Shown: piece after piece, positions 24,801 through 27,383 of the stretch
Layout of the letters: every line of letters begins with the position of its first letter
How positions within the stretch are numbered: position 1 is the stretch's first letter
NCBI GenBank assembly: GCA_937883785.1
Contig: CALGDE010000130.1
Span: 1-36,265 of the forward strand
Length of the DNA stretch: 36,265 bases
From: an uncultured cyanobacterium
GTDB taxonomy: Bacteria; Cyanobacteriota; Cyanobacteriia; CACIAM-69d
Reading direction: 5' to 3'
Program-made: the position numbers and the translations under genes
Notes under the pieces: model-generated
What the model was told of the DNA's origin: nothing
The model's database searches: none
The model's input: only the letters and a program-made list of their open reading frames with translations

Positions 24801-27383
24801 AACATAGTCGCCAGCATCAGGGCGATTATCCGCAATCACCGTGGTGTTAACAGCACCGGCTGCATCAATCCCCTGACGCACTTCTTGCCGACTTTTCTCA
24901 ATCACCGGCACCGGCTGCAAGGTTTCCACCCGCACAATGGTTTCCTGGGGGACTTCCTGAGCCTCGGTGTTGTCGTAAGCAATCAGCGCCTGGTTGGTTA
25001 GAAATAGGCGATCGTCAAACGCCTCATCCTCAACCCGCACCGTCACCAAAATATCCAGAGTTCCAGACTCGGTGGTGATGTTATTGAACTTGCCGAAATC
25101 CAGTGTAAAGCGGTTTTCATTCCCCGCAATGGCAGTAATTGTCCCAGTCAAATCGTCTTCCAGCGTCCGCGTTGCGCCTTCAGCAGTGGCCTGAGTTTGA
25201 CCATACAAAGTGTGATCTGGTCCAAAAGCAAACTGTCCGGCTGTCGGAACCGCCACCTGTCCAGCCCCTGGGGTCGGCAGCGAGGACGGAAGAGCAACCG
25301 TCGTGCCATTGCCAATACCATCGGTGGAATTATCCACGTCGTAGATGGGCAACGGCAGATAATCAATAATCTGGAAATTTTCAGCGTCGGGAGACGGAAT
25401 ATCAGAAATGGTGATGCGGTAGGTCACCAAATCCCCCACCTTCACCCGCTGTAGCTTCTTAGCCCCACTAGAAAGAGTGTCGCTTTCTTCATCAATGGAG
25501 AAACCAAGCTGATCGGCGTCACTTTCAATGGCAACACCGTTGACCGCATAAACCCGCTTAATAGGATTCGGCAGCTCCGGCACCTTAGTGTCTGTCTTGG
25601 TGTCATCAGTAACGCGGTTGCCGCCTAGACTTCCACCACCAGAGTCAACAACAGTCCCAGTAATTCGAGCGTCGCTAAACAGCCGGTCCGTTGCGTCCAC
25701 ACTCGGGTCGCTAGTGAATCCATCCGAAGTCAGCAGGTGCAGGTCGGTAAATTCCTGCTGAACTTCTGTGGTGTAGGTAATTTTTCCGACCAGGGGACCG
25801 CCACCGTTTAGCAATCCCGAGCCGCCCGCGGCAGTGATGATGTCAGAAAGGCGCAACTCCAGGCGGGTTGAACCGTCTTTGTTGAGTGCGTCATCAAAGA
25901 GCTGGTCCCCTGCGATTCCATCCGAATTGGTGTCAACATTCCTGTCACCACGTATAGCAGGGTCCGACGAGTTAGCCCGCTCCCGCACCGTTTTAATAAA
26001 GTTAGCGGACAGGGGAAGGGAAATATTGATGTTGTCCCCTGCGTTTGGATCACCTGTAACTTCCAACGTGACGGAATTATCGTTGAGGCGCTGACCGTCG
26101 GAGAAAACATCGTCGATAACAATGTCGTCAAAATTGAAGTAGTCGGAGATTTGGAAGTCCAGGGTGTAGGTCAGGTTATTCCCAGGAACAGCACTGCCCG
26201 CTACGGACTTTTGGATGGCGATCGACTGATCTTCCAAAGTGACCTTAGGCGCATCACCTCCATCAAACTTCTTCGTCAGGGTTTCGCTGCCGACATTACC
26301 GCTGGCATCATAAAACTGCCCATCGTTATTGCCTTCCAAATCCTTAAAAGCAACAGTGGCCGTCGTACCCGCATTAGCCGTCGCTGTATTCTCTGAGTTC
26401 TTAAATTCCCCAGTATTGGGATCCAAGATCTGGTCCCCAGGAGCAGTGGTGCCATCGAAAGTTTGAGGTACGTAGACCTTGTACTTAATGACCACATCTC
26501 CCGAGCTACCGCTTGCTCCAGTGACCTGATCAATGCTGAAGGACAGCGTGTCATTTTCATCCGTATCCGCATCAGGAGGATTGGTACTAGTATCCGCAGG
26601 ATCGGGACTGGTAACCGTGGTCACGGTCGTTCCAGAGGGCGCTGTGATGGACTCTATGCCCAAAAACTGAAACTCATCGGGCAACGTATCATTAATGACC
26701 AAGTTTGTGATTTGAACGTCTTGGTCAACATCAACCGTCAGCGTGTAAATGACCGGAAAGTTGGCCCCCGTCGCGGTTTCGCTCTCCGGCGCATCCAACT
26801 CCTTAGTCAGCTTATAAATTCGCGCTTCAACGTTAGCCTCAGACACTGTAGATGTGCGGATGGGCCCATTGCTCCCAGTCGGCGTATCCCCAAAGATGTA
26901 GCCTCCCTGGGCTTGAATCTTAGCCTGCGTTGAATCAAGAGTGGCTCCAGCAAAGGTCAACTTTGCCTCCGGCTGCTCTGGCGTAAAGCTACCAAACGGA
27001 AGCTGATATACCCGCCATTCCGTACCATCCGCTAATCCCAGAACCGCCCCATCCGGCGGCAAAATTGCATTGGCATTAGCAGGATCATCAAATCGACTCA
27101 GGGGATGAACCCTTGCATCTGGATCTAAAGCAGGACTCCAGTCTTGAAGCGTTGCGTCCCACGTGAAGGTCTGAATTGGTGCCAGGGACAAGCCTAGGTA
27201 GTCAGCCGACGCAGGAACTCCCTCCACTGTAGGTGGGATAAATAGGTCAACATAAGGACCATAGCCAATGTCACCACTGCCTGGGGTTGACGCGTTATCG
27301 AGGGTGACCGTTAAATCGAAAGCCTCATGGTAGTTAGTTTCCGCCGGTAGACCGAGGGTGATGGAAGGAGCTTGTGCTGGCAT
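567..27383 (-). CDS. Giant (8,938 aa) multi-repeat RTX calcium-binding surface/adhesion protein
   Basis: Very large, probably extracellular protein. The order is: N-terminal beta-rich region (1-190), about eight DUF11/TIGR01451-like units (190-1755), 47 modules of about 120 residues (1756-7375), a Pro-rich linker with EICEVC (about 7423), then three RTX blocks with cap domains (7475-8938). There is no N-terminal signal peptide or membrane segment. C-terminal RTX repeats are the hallmark of type I (HlyB/HlyD/TolC-like) secretion substrates, so export by that route is inferred. Start: ATG at 27383 has an AAGG ten bases upstream and an in-frame TAG 13 codons upstream, so no earlier start is possible. 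The frame is open throughout and ends in TAG. Size and design recall cyanobacterial giants such as SwmB of marine Synechococcus, but I do not claim orthology. Roles in adhesion, gliding or cell-cell contact are inference. No transporter gene is adjacent, and the gene looks monocistronic. Confidence 0.9.
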   Translation of the reverse strand: MPAQAPSITLGLPAETNYHEAFDLTVTLDNASTPGSGDIGYGPYVDLFIPPTVEGVPASADYLGLSLAPIQTFTWDATLQDWSPALDPDARVHPLSRFDDPANANAILPPDGAVLGLADGTEWRVYQLPFGSFTPEQPEAKLTFAGATLDSTQAKIQAQGGYIFGDTPTGSNGPIRTSTVSEANVEARIYKLTKELDAPESETATGANFPVIYTLTVDVDQDVQITNLVINDTLPDEFQFLGIESITAPSGTTVTTVTSPDPADTSTNPPDADTDENDTLSFSIDQVTGASGSSGDVVIKYKVYVPQTFDGTTAPGDQILDPNTGEFKNSENTATANAGTTATVAFKDLEGNNDGQFYDASGNVGSETLTKKFDGGDAPKVTLEDQSIAIQKSVAGSAVPGNNLTYTLDFQISDYFNFDDIVIDDVFSDGQRLNDNSVTLEVTGDPNAGDNINISLPLSANFIKTVRERANSSDPAIRGDRNVDTNSDGIAGDQLFDDALNKDGSTRLELRLSDIITAAGGSGLLNGGGPLVGKITYTTEVQQEFTDLHLLTSDGFTSDPSVDATDRLFSDARITGTVVDSGGGSLGGNRVTDDTKTDTKVPELPNPIKRVYAVNGVAIESDADQLGFSIDEESDTLSSGAKKLQRVKVGDLVTYRITISDIPSPDAENFQIIDYLPLPIYDVDNSTDGIGNGTTVALPSSLPTPGAGQVAVPTAGQFAFGPDHTLYGQTQATAEGATRTLEDDLTGTITAIAGNENRFTLDFGKFNNITTESGTLDILVTVRVEDEAFDDRLFLTNQALIAYDNTEAQEVPQETIVRVETLQPVPVIEKSRQEVRQGIDAAGAVNTTVIADNRPDAGDYVDFEVTVTNAGGNSIYDLVVADILPEGFVVDPSELNFSVALGNGAAVSYKAGDDSGSALDFAANPGDAIATFFNESQGIRIEDDNGTADELKRGAVDPGRDITGAAVNNGSNELIIKYTLKVSDDGFVQGRYDNEARILNFAGIEGGNNYAPTKGSPSIAGGGTRSDISDTARTDFARPEITKAVVDTSVDTAGNDKLNDVTIGETVQYQIDITLPEGKYENVVLTDVLPEGFELVQVDSVTQISGDTDKLITNVSGSNDTFNASNIAANSVIPDPSNPRELEFNFGTAVDNQNRDDGTPEVVRILYTARVLNDAANNDGDTKDNLAQLAWRSRQPDGSTENNLVDVRNANRRTDEVTDRVTVVEPTLTLDQSVIVRTPGDPIDNDNQGNPGDLVTYTLVIDGTASSGDAFDIDLSTVFPGQFIPDTSNPITIENSGTTVTGVTAADFELTTNSGGNRELGIASGANVDVLAGQKITLTVTGTISDAAVDGQGLSSASTLNWTSLDDADNTPNANERTGAGGINDYQTTADAPIDVDGIDATLIKSIPSTSEPLTQDPTDSTTAGTPGAIGEVVTYRLAVKLPEGVTNDITVTDLIPDGLRFVNGSAKLVTELDGVTFDGSVVAAGQTPGSDPGLANDSSLAVTPTNVTGGQELQFSFGGTQIAGDNDPSDDTFYIEYQAVVENVAGNQDGASPTTLKTPAQLVFDDVSGSPVPAIASNEPELLVTEPLLVLETRILDQSGTPQDADDSTTGGSSPPVSVTRGDRVTVEIEIAAPSGDDFDGPAFEVALQNSLPAGLTFDGNLLSIAGPTPTSLTYDSLNNQIVGNFDLIRDGETVRIRYDAIVDNNAPASIADTASITYTSLPNTDANERTGADGVGGSLNDFAATDPANILINTPPETDDAVYNNIAPGSTTPLDVDGVAPVSGNKLGGSDPDTGDSVQVFIINTLPPADQGQLLFDNDGNPSTPSVPVTVGQEIQPSDLNRLEFQASSGFTGTEFTYVSRDTVGATDPTPATVFLTPGSNLPPDTESVTRLVKPGETLSPVLPATPPNGEPPYGTDADGTVTGYRIVSLPDATDGKLFFDANNDGTLDPGEEVTNPGLTIPEDQIDRLDFVAAPTFDGGSFDIAAVDDDGFPDPTPGTVTLQSPPETTGDRQTVIPGQVVPLTNLQSSAAGSDPDGTVTQYRIKDISGIEASDGVLYLGTVSPSTRIQPDQVLTAADLDNLVFDTGAGFNGASFTFAAIDNNGNEDQTPATFTLNTPPNTEDAVGELNSNDVLQLSVAASGTTPNTVVPLAAGNDPDGTVDNYRIDVSTITEGKLFIGDPTGTPGSFQEVTGSNNTIPATDLSNLYFQADGDFVGGVEIEYVAIDNRSAEDPTPGVIYLNEPNSNVPPETVNEEGVVPVEGTLPLTPANGISLGGNDPDGTVTNFKITELPTTGQLFLTSDLSTPLVLNATIAPSDINNVVFVADDPASFAGDEFKYAAIDDNTPNPAEDATPATVKLTTPPQTGGGSQSIAPGVATLLNQFPADSQDLGNDPDGAVDGVTNPNGVARYQITSLPQSSDGVLYLGNPADSSSQVVSQGQQLTEAQLRTLHFEATSGFDGGSFTFAAVDEEGTIDATPATYVLNGPPETEDAMGKLAPGTFIELDSSAMTEAIAPGSDADGTVVSYQIDLSSFPAAQGTLSVGSPAAGAQPIQPDGGSGTIATIQADQLDDLYFSATGNFTGVAIRYSAVDDSGNVDPTPGTITLVPANGNLPPDTVSRTQLVPDANPVQVTGLSGSDPDVSLGDSVTQYVITSLPDPSDGQLFIGDPNGGGGTVLDPSTPLTPAQLADVYFQPTGTFNGGTFTYAAVDSNGAQDPSPAVVQLTAPPDTQDGNQLVIPGQQVPLTNLTPGFGTDPDGSAASFEIVDLSGIAGTDGKLFLGSVDPANEVTAGQIIPANQINNLVFEAESGFDGASFTLRAIDNDGNPDPSPGTFTLQAPPNTNDSIGVVAPGSDTQLTALSAPNTPLTEGNDPDGSVANYVIDLSTLPEAADGVLYLGDPGSGGTPINGSNNTVPFGDLDELYFRADSNFDGGVAINYTAVDNDGNADPTPGTIFLNPTNNSNIPPNTVDEAGVVPSSGQLPLTVANGVDLGGSDPDGTVSRFKILTLPSNGKLFLGDPSDPSNEVALNLEIDRGDIDQLVFVANDPGSFDGAQFTYAAIDNDAAQDPTPATVILTTLPETGGGKQLIAPNAAVQLNQFPANAVDLGNDPDGAVDGVANPNGVVEYQIISVPNTSDGLLYTGDPSDSASQVVTPGQRFTEAQLRGLFFDAASTFDGGSFEYAAVDEEGSIDPTPAVYELNGPPDTPDATGRVAPGSAIELDDSGAMTLAIAPGTDVDGTVVQYQLDVSALPSAQGQFFDGDPTSGGSTPLTPVGGFITISAAQLSTLYFNAAAGFTGISVPIQAIDNDSNVDPTPGTITLIPNTGGNLPPDTDSTSQLVPDSDPITINNLGGSDPDSGDSVTGYTITSLPDPDAGVLYLGSVDASNVVNQGDVISAADIGTLVFDPTNDFQGATFTYAAIDANGPLQDPSPGVVQLTAPPETTGGSQLVIPGETIPLTNLSDSLGSDPDGTVDSYRITNLNGGANVQGRDGTLYLGSVDIANQVTQGQIIPASQIDDLIFVTDNRFNGARFLFAAIDNDGNQDPTPAIFDLQAPPDTNDAIGNINPDTEVQLTALPAPGTALTNGSDPDGSVVSYNIDLSTLPDVADGVLFLGDPSGSGVPVDNTNNTGITDLSELYFKSALTFDGGVAIDYVAVDNENNVDPSPGTIYLNPLGSNIPPTTVDEVGTVPPSGTLPLSSANGIDLGGNDLDGTVPTFRITSLPPDGKLYVGDPSGGDLVAINREIPAADIGTLVFQADDPGTFTGSQFTYAAIDDDGAVDATPATVRLTVPPVTEGSEQSVAPSQSVLLDQFPATIGSDPDTQVGEPDVESFRITSLPDSADGLLYLGNPSLSNSRLLNAGDVLSEVELRSVFFEAASTFDGGSFQYASIDNEGDQDATPATYILNGPPETEDALGEVNAGNAIQLSSSAMTQAIAQGTDPDGTVEQYQINVNSLGTQGQFFDGDPNGGGTLLTPNSSGFITINQSQLSTLFFNADAGFTGVNVPYQAIDNDGNIDPTPGLIQLVPTGSNLPPDTTGSTQVVEGTTPVNVNLPGGSDPEGNIQGYVIKTLPDANEGTLYLGDPTQPGAVVIDQNWIDNNQILPGGLSNVFFEPKPGFDGDAFTYATVDDQGVEDPTPATVTLTTVPQTNEVLDEVAPGNTITIDGVFPSDPSVTTPPGGTDPDGSVVEFEITSLPTGGTIGGVLNFNGNPVSIGDKIPAAQIGNLQFVAGSGFTGTSFEYVAIDNDGNPEPTPGTITLRPETTAGPPDTKDASGRLNPGTSIELDSGSMAIAIAPGTDIAPGTVEEYQIDLSSFPAAQGTLSIGSGGAPLTPDSGSPNVATITAAQLGDLFFNATNAFTGVAIQYAAVDNDDNVDPTPGTITLVPTNANLPPDTTDARQLVEGTAAVQVGSLAGTDPDTGDSVAEFVIKTLPDPTDDGQLYIGNPDAGPATLVDASYIASNNLTPADIANLFFKPESGFDGSTFTYAAIDQRGAEDPTPATVQLLIAPTTDDVLDSAPVDSVINLDGVIPGTSVNAQLGGADTDGRVDRFIIETVPDPADGELFLGDPRSSGAVRLAAGDSVPANRIDELFFESTTSFNGTSFTYRAVDNDNNPDPTPATVTLNAPPDTTSGRGSLAPSTSIQIGGTEMEVAIAAGNDTDPTSSALTYTAPADLVYRIETLPDSSAGQLVLGDPSAGSTTPVTQGQELTPTQLLNELFFQAGPNFNGSTQFTYAAIDQLREVDATPGVVVLNSLGAPDTNGGSQNIAPNSTSTLDLPSIIGTDNDGTVETVRITSLPDGADGVLYLGPPGNNNAITLNQEIPVDQLPNLVFEATPGFDGGEFTYAAIDNDGLVDPSPATFVLNSPPETNDAVGELVPNQVVQLTNLSGTSLNAGTDPEDGAPSTYVIDVSTLPSTTQGVLVLRNPDGTESTITNASNITLQPDQLDDLFFRAAATFTGGVAINYQAVDSQNFADATPGTIFLNPPNTPLVPDTQNSSGSVAENETINVPGLGGSDPDGTVDTFRITTPPTVGQLFLGDPSQPGSIPITPTTDIPANRIDEVFFTAPPGFTGTTFEYVAIDNDGQPDPSPARVTLGTPPDTIAQTEVVTPGVNNPLNFPATPGADPEGTDPDGNVDRYRVSSVPDTADGVLYVGNPANGDVVSAGRELTPAQLITLQFQATPGFNGGSFEFAAIDNDGLVDPTPAVYTLQAPPETNNASGELLSDEVLRLSAAPVSDGPTTTNPLTAGSDPDGTVASYVINLATVTEGQLFIGDPNAGGVLVDNTNNTITAADLANLYFQADSDFVGGVSIQYAAVDNDGNTDPTPGVISLSTRTANLPPNTDDGSGTLLSNQVLQLSVPPSGSNPTVVDPITQGTDSDGTVVSYRIDDTTITEGRLFVGNPNGVGAVEITDTNNVITAAQLPNLFFQADGDFVGGVNIQYVAIDNDGLVDPTPGVITLNTPTQNLPPTTEDAIGELDSDDVVNLSTGTEMTTQLAAGADPDGFVNQYRIDASTISEGRLFVGDPTGTPGSFAEITLGNQLIAPSDLGNLFFQADSDFVGGVAIQYVAIDNQGLEDATPGVIYLNTSSQNSPPETEDAIARLSSNEFVRLSDAGAAAVETALTAGSDSDGGTVDNYRIDVSTITEGQLFIGDPTAGGTVIDSSNNTIDASDLPNLFFQADSDFVGNVEIDYFAIDNDGLEDPTAGKIYINTPAQVLPPETNDAVGTVPAGNDVQLINLNSTPLTPGSDPDGTVASYTIDLSTLPGAADGVLFLGDPGAGGVPVNNTNNTGITDLSQLYFRAAGSFDSGVAIDYFAVDNDGNPDPTPAQILINTPDQNLPPETNDANGTVGSNQSLPIGPLGVGGSDPDTPGNQPAGYRLVDLPDNGTLYLGDPSDPLNAITSPRSLTPAQLSNLVFVANPNFPGDTFTYVSVDSQGLEDPTEATVTLNAPPETDGAAYQVTPGVNRPLNNNLLGGTDPDATGPGNSGDPVSFVITRLPDPNQGTLFLGDPAGGGQPLSVNDTVPNGSIGNLFFSPTAGFTGDTFEYAARDPLGANDPTPAVVRLNPLGTNEPPETEDRTFGLLPSTTIPLNTLIGSDPEDGAPTAYIIDSLPDPVDGELFLGDPTNPANRIVAGQQIPAGQIANVQFVATPNFNGTVFPYRAVDSNGTPDPTPATVTLTPGTPPETNDPVTENVPLSQITQIVGLTTRLGGSDGDGTVDRYEVFITVSDSGTALGIEPSDGQLFYLNDANVRINLSNGDTIPADRLGQVFFESTGNFDGAGFQYAAIDNDGLEDQTPARVILNAPPETFNGSEQAAPGTTIPIDPATGGTAPGLGGVDPNQGPSPILDTPITFYEIATVPDPAEGSIFIRRSGQPDELIEAGDRLTPAQLNQVVFTATNDFVNTDTTSFTYFAVDSLGLRDATPATVTITTVGANQPPETVDVSQPITLNQPNPLTFPANPGTDVDGPIDRYRIDTLPDPADGILYLGTVNLANAVSATDELTPSQLTQLIFVPEPGFNGGEFTYSAIDGTNNPDPSPATFTLNAPPETNNASGLLNPGDTLELDLAPAGGGTIPSTVQQLTPGTDSDGTVEFYQFDASTFPTAAEGQLYIGDPASVGQPIDGTNIFAGSPYRINAADIANLFFEAGSSFNGGVSIEYQAIDNNGAIDRSPATISLSTPGTNLPPTTDDASGTVPASGTLPLTGLPLGGDDPEGNLDIFRITTLPTNGTLTLGGNPVTLATDIPANQIQNLVFTADDPANFNGDTFEYVAIDDQGTPDPTPATVTLTSGVSASPETQGGFATVQSNERVDLTFPTFPGTDPDGTVEKFRIGSLPSDGMLLLVVSGVETMVSVGDDIDAANINDLVFKADNGFNTPTQFTLAAIDNQGNVDDTPATYFISPGNQSPDTRPATFAVQPDEAVRLALPTGIPSAQTLGGSDSEDGSDLDAPTGANPEPGPAYFTIESLPDSSQGILYLGDPSLNNPVSVGDQLPPDAIQNLFFDASDSFTGTTFTYAAVDKNGAPDPTPATVTIEPENRAPDTITTSIPVDDTTPVNLMGLGGSDPDTGDSVDFYTILTIPTGGTLYLNNPSGNNSRIIQPGDPLTPDELTRLYYEAPPNYNGSDSFTYAATDTKGTQDPTPATVFLPNTGQNIPPETDDASFQVTDGNSVTLNTLGGVDPEGQLDFFRFDSVPSAGEGILRLDGVAIAPGQQIPADRIGEVVFEATDGFEGIIQLEYVAVDTSGAVDQTPGQIRIEIDKTSEPPETTGIVTDLIDAGDTLPIGMGAGGTNTLTGSDPDGDDIDLFRILSIPSPGEGRLIINDPLVGPITVQAGDVITPFQAQFLTFEAGPNFTGTRIQFAAIDSTGQQDPTPAEIVIGTNFQPVPPLAPPVTSNVLPLPLPEPQVNLQSLRRKEAAVQALLDLEKEICEVCKEKPTLDPVLFPERPHVPSFNVQQTPELEFPLAAFIPGEIQPTDTSSLSEVLIGTPNPDAIRGFEGNDLIEGRPSFDILAGDAGNDTIEGDEAGDLIFGGVGGSVNAPGSDRDLLFGNTGSDTIQGSQGEDTIRGGQDGDLIFGGKDADQIFGELGNDSIDGERGNDTIYGSTNRIGTDDPNGRDRLHGGPGQDIIFGNRGEDTLAGGAGNDLLLGGRDNDQLEGSAGNDILFGERDDDTLVGGVGTSRPVGPSEDRDFLQGGVGNDYLQGSEGFDTVFGGQGNDYAIGGKDNDWVAGDRGADTLVGSQGNDTLFGGNLNQDRIDGDLGDLIEGGLGRDIIAGNRGNDTLLGGDGNDSITAGRDDDLVWGDAGADVLRGERGNDVIQGGEGKDTIYGNTGDDLIHGQSGKDRIHAGQGSDRVLGGSGRDLLLGDKGDDTIEGGLDDDTIFGGNRNPNDPEPAGNDILFGGAGSDIVNGNNGNDTIVGGLGDDELRGGRGDDLLHGNGGDDFILGDLGSDTICGHDGDDTIYGGNANPNLPEDAADFIVAGRGNDLVVANRGHDTIGGDEGDDTIRAGQGNDLVFGGTGDDYLDGDNGDDTIVGGAGRDSIQLRATATGIDTVVDFNVSEDFLALDPGVTFNMLTIIATEDGHSSFIRLGDQTLAVLLCVLPEQLTEANFVEAQDDSVPDDCDCKCPDEIIEPDGLPDTGAFSLAGVPLGTFLGDGGANFIEASVNGDIIRGDRGNDTLQGEQGDDTIFGGVFSLEPVGPNFDRDEIWGNAGNDILVASEGNDTVYGGRDNDGIWGGKDSDLLYGDLGQDTVRGELGNDTLYGGTGNTGNIDESGDYLDGGEGDDRLLGGRGDDSLKGGNGNDRIFGGRGRDFADGGFGRDFIFGDRGDDTLLGKGGDDTLYGGNGNIFDAEDGNDLIFGGDGSDVVLGNLGNDSLLGGEDADTVRGGQGDDVIWGQGGNDYLLGDRGSDTLCGGEGNDTIIGGTGNIDVPSDGDDHICGGEGNDLILANRGDDRINGDDGDDAIFAGQGNDKISGDRGDDLIDGDIGFDTLRGGAGRDRFILRPGAGADLIQDFRIGDDLIALDGLTFGDISIGSSEVGATLFGGGELLATLAGVDAAQLTAAQFTDNLGIADDSCPCPIVPNLEQQVALRGFDPNAPRQPIIGRPVDDVLFGGPGDDAISADSGNDVVYAGLGNDFVTGGISTSVPVGPEVDRDIIFGNPGTDWLFGNEGQDQINGGKGDDGVFGGKDNDVLYGDEGNDLISGDRGSDVIYGGSSDPTVNDQGNDMIFGGDEDDRIYGNGGNDSLIGGTGDDTAFGGQGQDVIWGESGEDLLAGDRGDDTLCGGDGSDTIFGGAGNDTACGGAGSDRLFGNEGNDTLHGGEGADILHGGMGDDSLIGGDGGDVLVGELGNDVLIGGRGSDQFVVGANGGFDIIRNFDSRSDVIVLDGTVSLSEVQLVVNAIGVEVRSGAQILATLEGVAPNSIIPISQNGGPAVPFNAL
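816..1590 (-). repeat. RTX block 3 (about 260 residues)
   Basis: Residues about 8598-8857 form the last and shortest RTX array. It starts IIGRPVDDVLFGG and carries the loops STSVPVGPEVDRD and SSDPTVNDQGND. The first loop closely matches the loops that open the second super-unit of block 1 and block 2 (PVGPxxDRD). Cysteines occur in TLCGGDGSD and TACGGAGSD. Confidence 0.92.
1680..1902 (-). other. Cap domain 2 after RTX block 2
   Basis: Residues about 8495-8568 repeat the cap pattern: FILRPGAGADLIQDFRIGDD, then LIALDGLTF, ELLATLAGV and QLTAAQF. It aligns by eye with caps 1 and 3 (DxIxDF…DxIxLDG…LATLxGV). A linker with DDSCPCP follows, before RTX block 3. Its presence inside the chain suggests duplication of a whole RTX-plus-cap unit. 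Confidence 0.7.
1903..2960 (-). repeat. RTX block 2 (about 350 residues)
   Basis: Residues about 8142-8495 are a second array of calcium-binding RTX nonapeptides with loops such as SLEPVGPNFDRD, TGNIDESGD, GNIFDAEDG and GNIDVPSDGD at intervals of about 73-81 residues. Two nonapeptides carry Cys (TLCGGEGND, HICGGEGND). The opening LGDGGANFIEASVNGD strand suggests a fresh RTX domain start rather than a simple continuation of block 1. Confidence 0.92.
3035..3280 (-). other. Cap domain 1 after RTX block 1, with CxCxC linker
   Basis: Residues about 8035-8117 break the nonapeptide pattern and show GIDTVVDFNVSEDFLALDPG, then strands ending in LAVLL and QLTEANF. The motif D-x-[VIL]-x-[DN]-F…D-x-[IVL]-x-L-D recurs after RTX blocks 2 and 3. 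Such caps are known at the C-terminal ends of RTX domains, where they help folding and secretion. Here the domain is internal and is followed by a short linker containing CDCKC. Boundaries are approximate. Confidence 0.7.
3281..4960 (-). repeat. RTX block 1 (about 560 residues)
   Basis: Residues about 7475-8035 form a dense array of nonapeptides of the GGxGxDxLx/I type (for example GGAGNDLLL, GDRGADTLV), the calcium-binding parallel beta-roll of RTX proteins. The array is punctuated about every 73 residues, sometimes double that, by a 10-15 residue Asn/Asp/Pro-rich loop (SVNAPGSDRD, TDDPNGRDR, SRPVGPSEDRD, NRNPNDPEPAG, NANPNLPEDAAD). This is the longest of three RTX blocks and directly follows the Pro-rich linker after the module array. 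Confidence 0.92.
10242..11756 (-). repeat. Local run of four near-identical modules (modules 30-33)
   Basis: Residues 5210-5714 hold four consecutive modules of the same subclass, each about 126 residues. They share L-x-[SD]-[ND]-x-[VF]-[LVR]-x-LS near the start, ITEG[QR]LF[IV]G[DN]P or ISEGRLFVGDP in the centre, and NLFFQAD[SG]DFVG-type strands near the end. Elsewhere this subclass (modules 4, 10, 16, 27) appears once per three-module triplet, so this run breaks the usual order and looks like a later tandem duplication of a single module. Module 34 is related but closer to module 16. Confidence 0.75.
14955..21368 (-). repeat. Three tandem six-module higher-order repeats (2,163, 2,136 and 2,115 bp)
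   Basis: Modules 3-8 (residues 2006-2726), 9-14 (2727-3438) and 15-20 (3439-4143) are three copies of one ordered six-module unit. Position-specific signatures recur every sixth module: [QL]VIPG…PLTNL in 3, 9 and 15; [IG]VVP…LPL…ANG[IV]xLGG in 5, 11 and 17 (GTVP in 17); LLNQFPA-type in 6, 12 and 18; GPP[ED]T…AMT…AIAPG-type in 7, 13 and 19; NLPPDT…QLVP-type in 8, 14 and 20. Boundaries in DNA are 21368-19206, 19205-17070 and 17069-14955. Modules 21-25 continue in phase as half-units. The unit edges follow module starts, as expected from unequal recombination between homologous modules. Confidence 0.8.
22119..26818 (-). repeat. About eight DUF11/TIGR01451-like beta-sandwich units within the giant protein
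   Basis: Residues about 190-1755 carry units spaced roughly 180-220 residues apart, starting near 190, 385, 605, 825, 1040, 1225, 1400 and 1588. Each has the hallmark pattern of DUF11-type repeats: a first strand often holding Lys (LTKEL, IQKSV, PIKRV, IEKSR, ITKAV, LIKSI), then a G-D-x-V-x-Y-x-[IL]-x-[IV] strand and an [IV]-x-D-x-[LI]-P-x-G-[FL] strand (for example VLTDVLPEGFEL). Two late units share NERTGA…NDY/NDF tails. Such units occur as stalk domains in bacterial surface proteins. They precede the 120-residue modules, so they form the N-terminal section of the fibre. The count of eight is by eye; weaker units could be missed. Confidence 0.75.
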
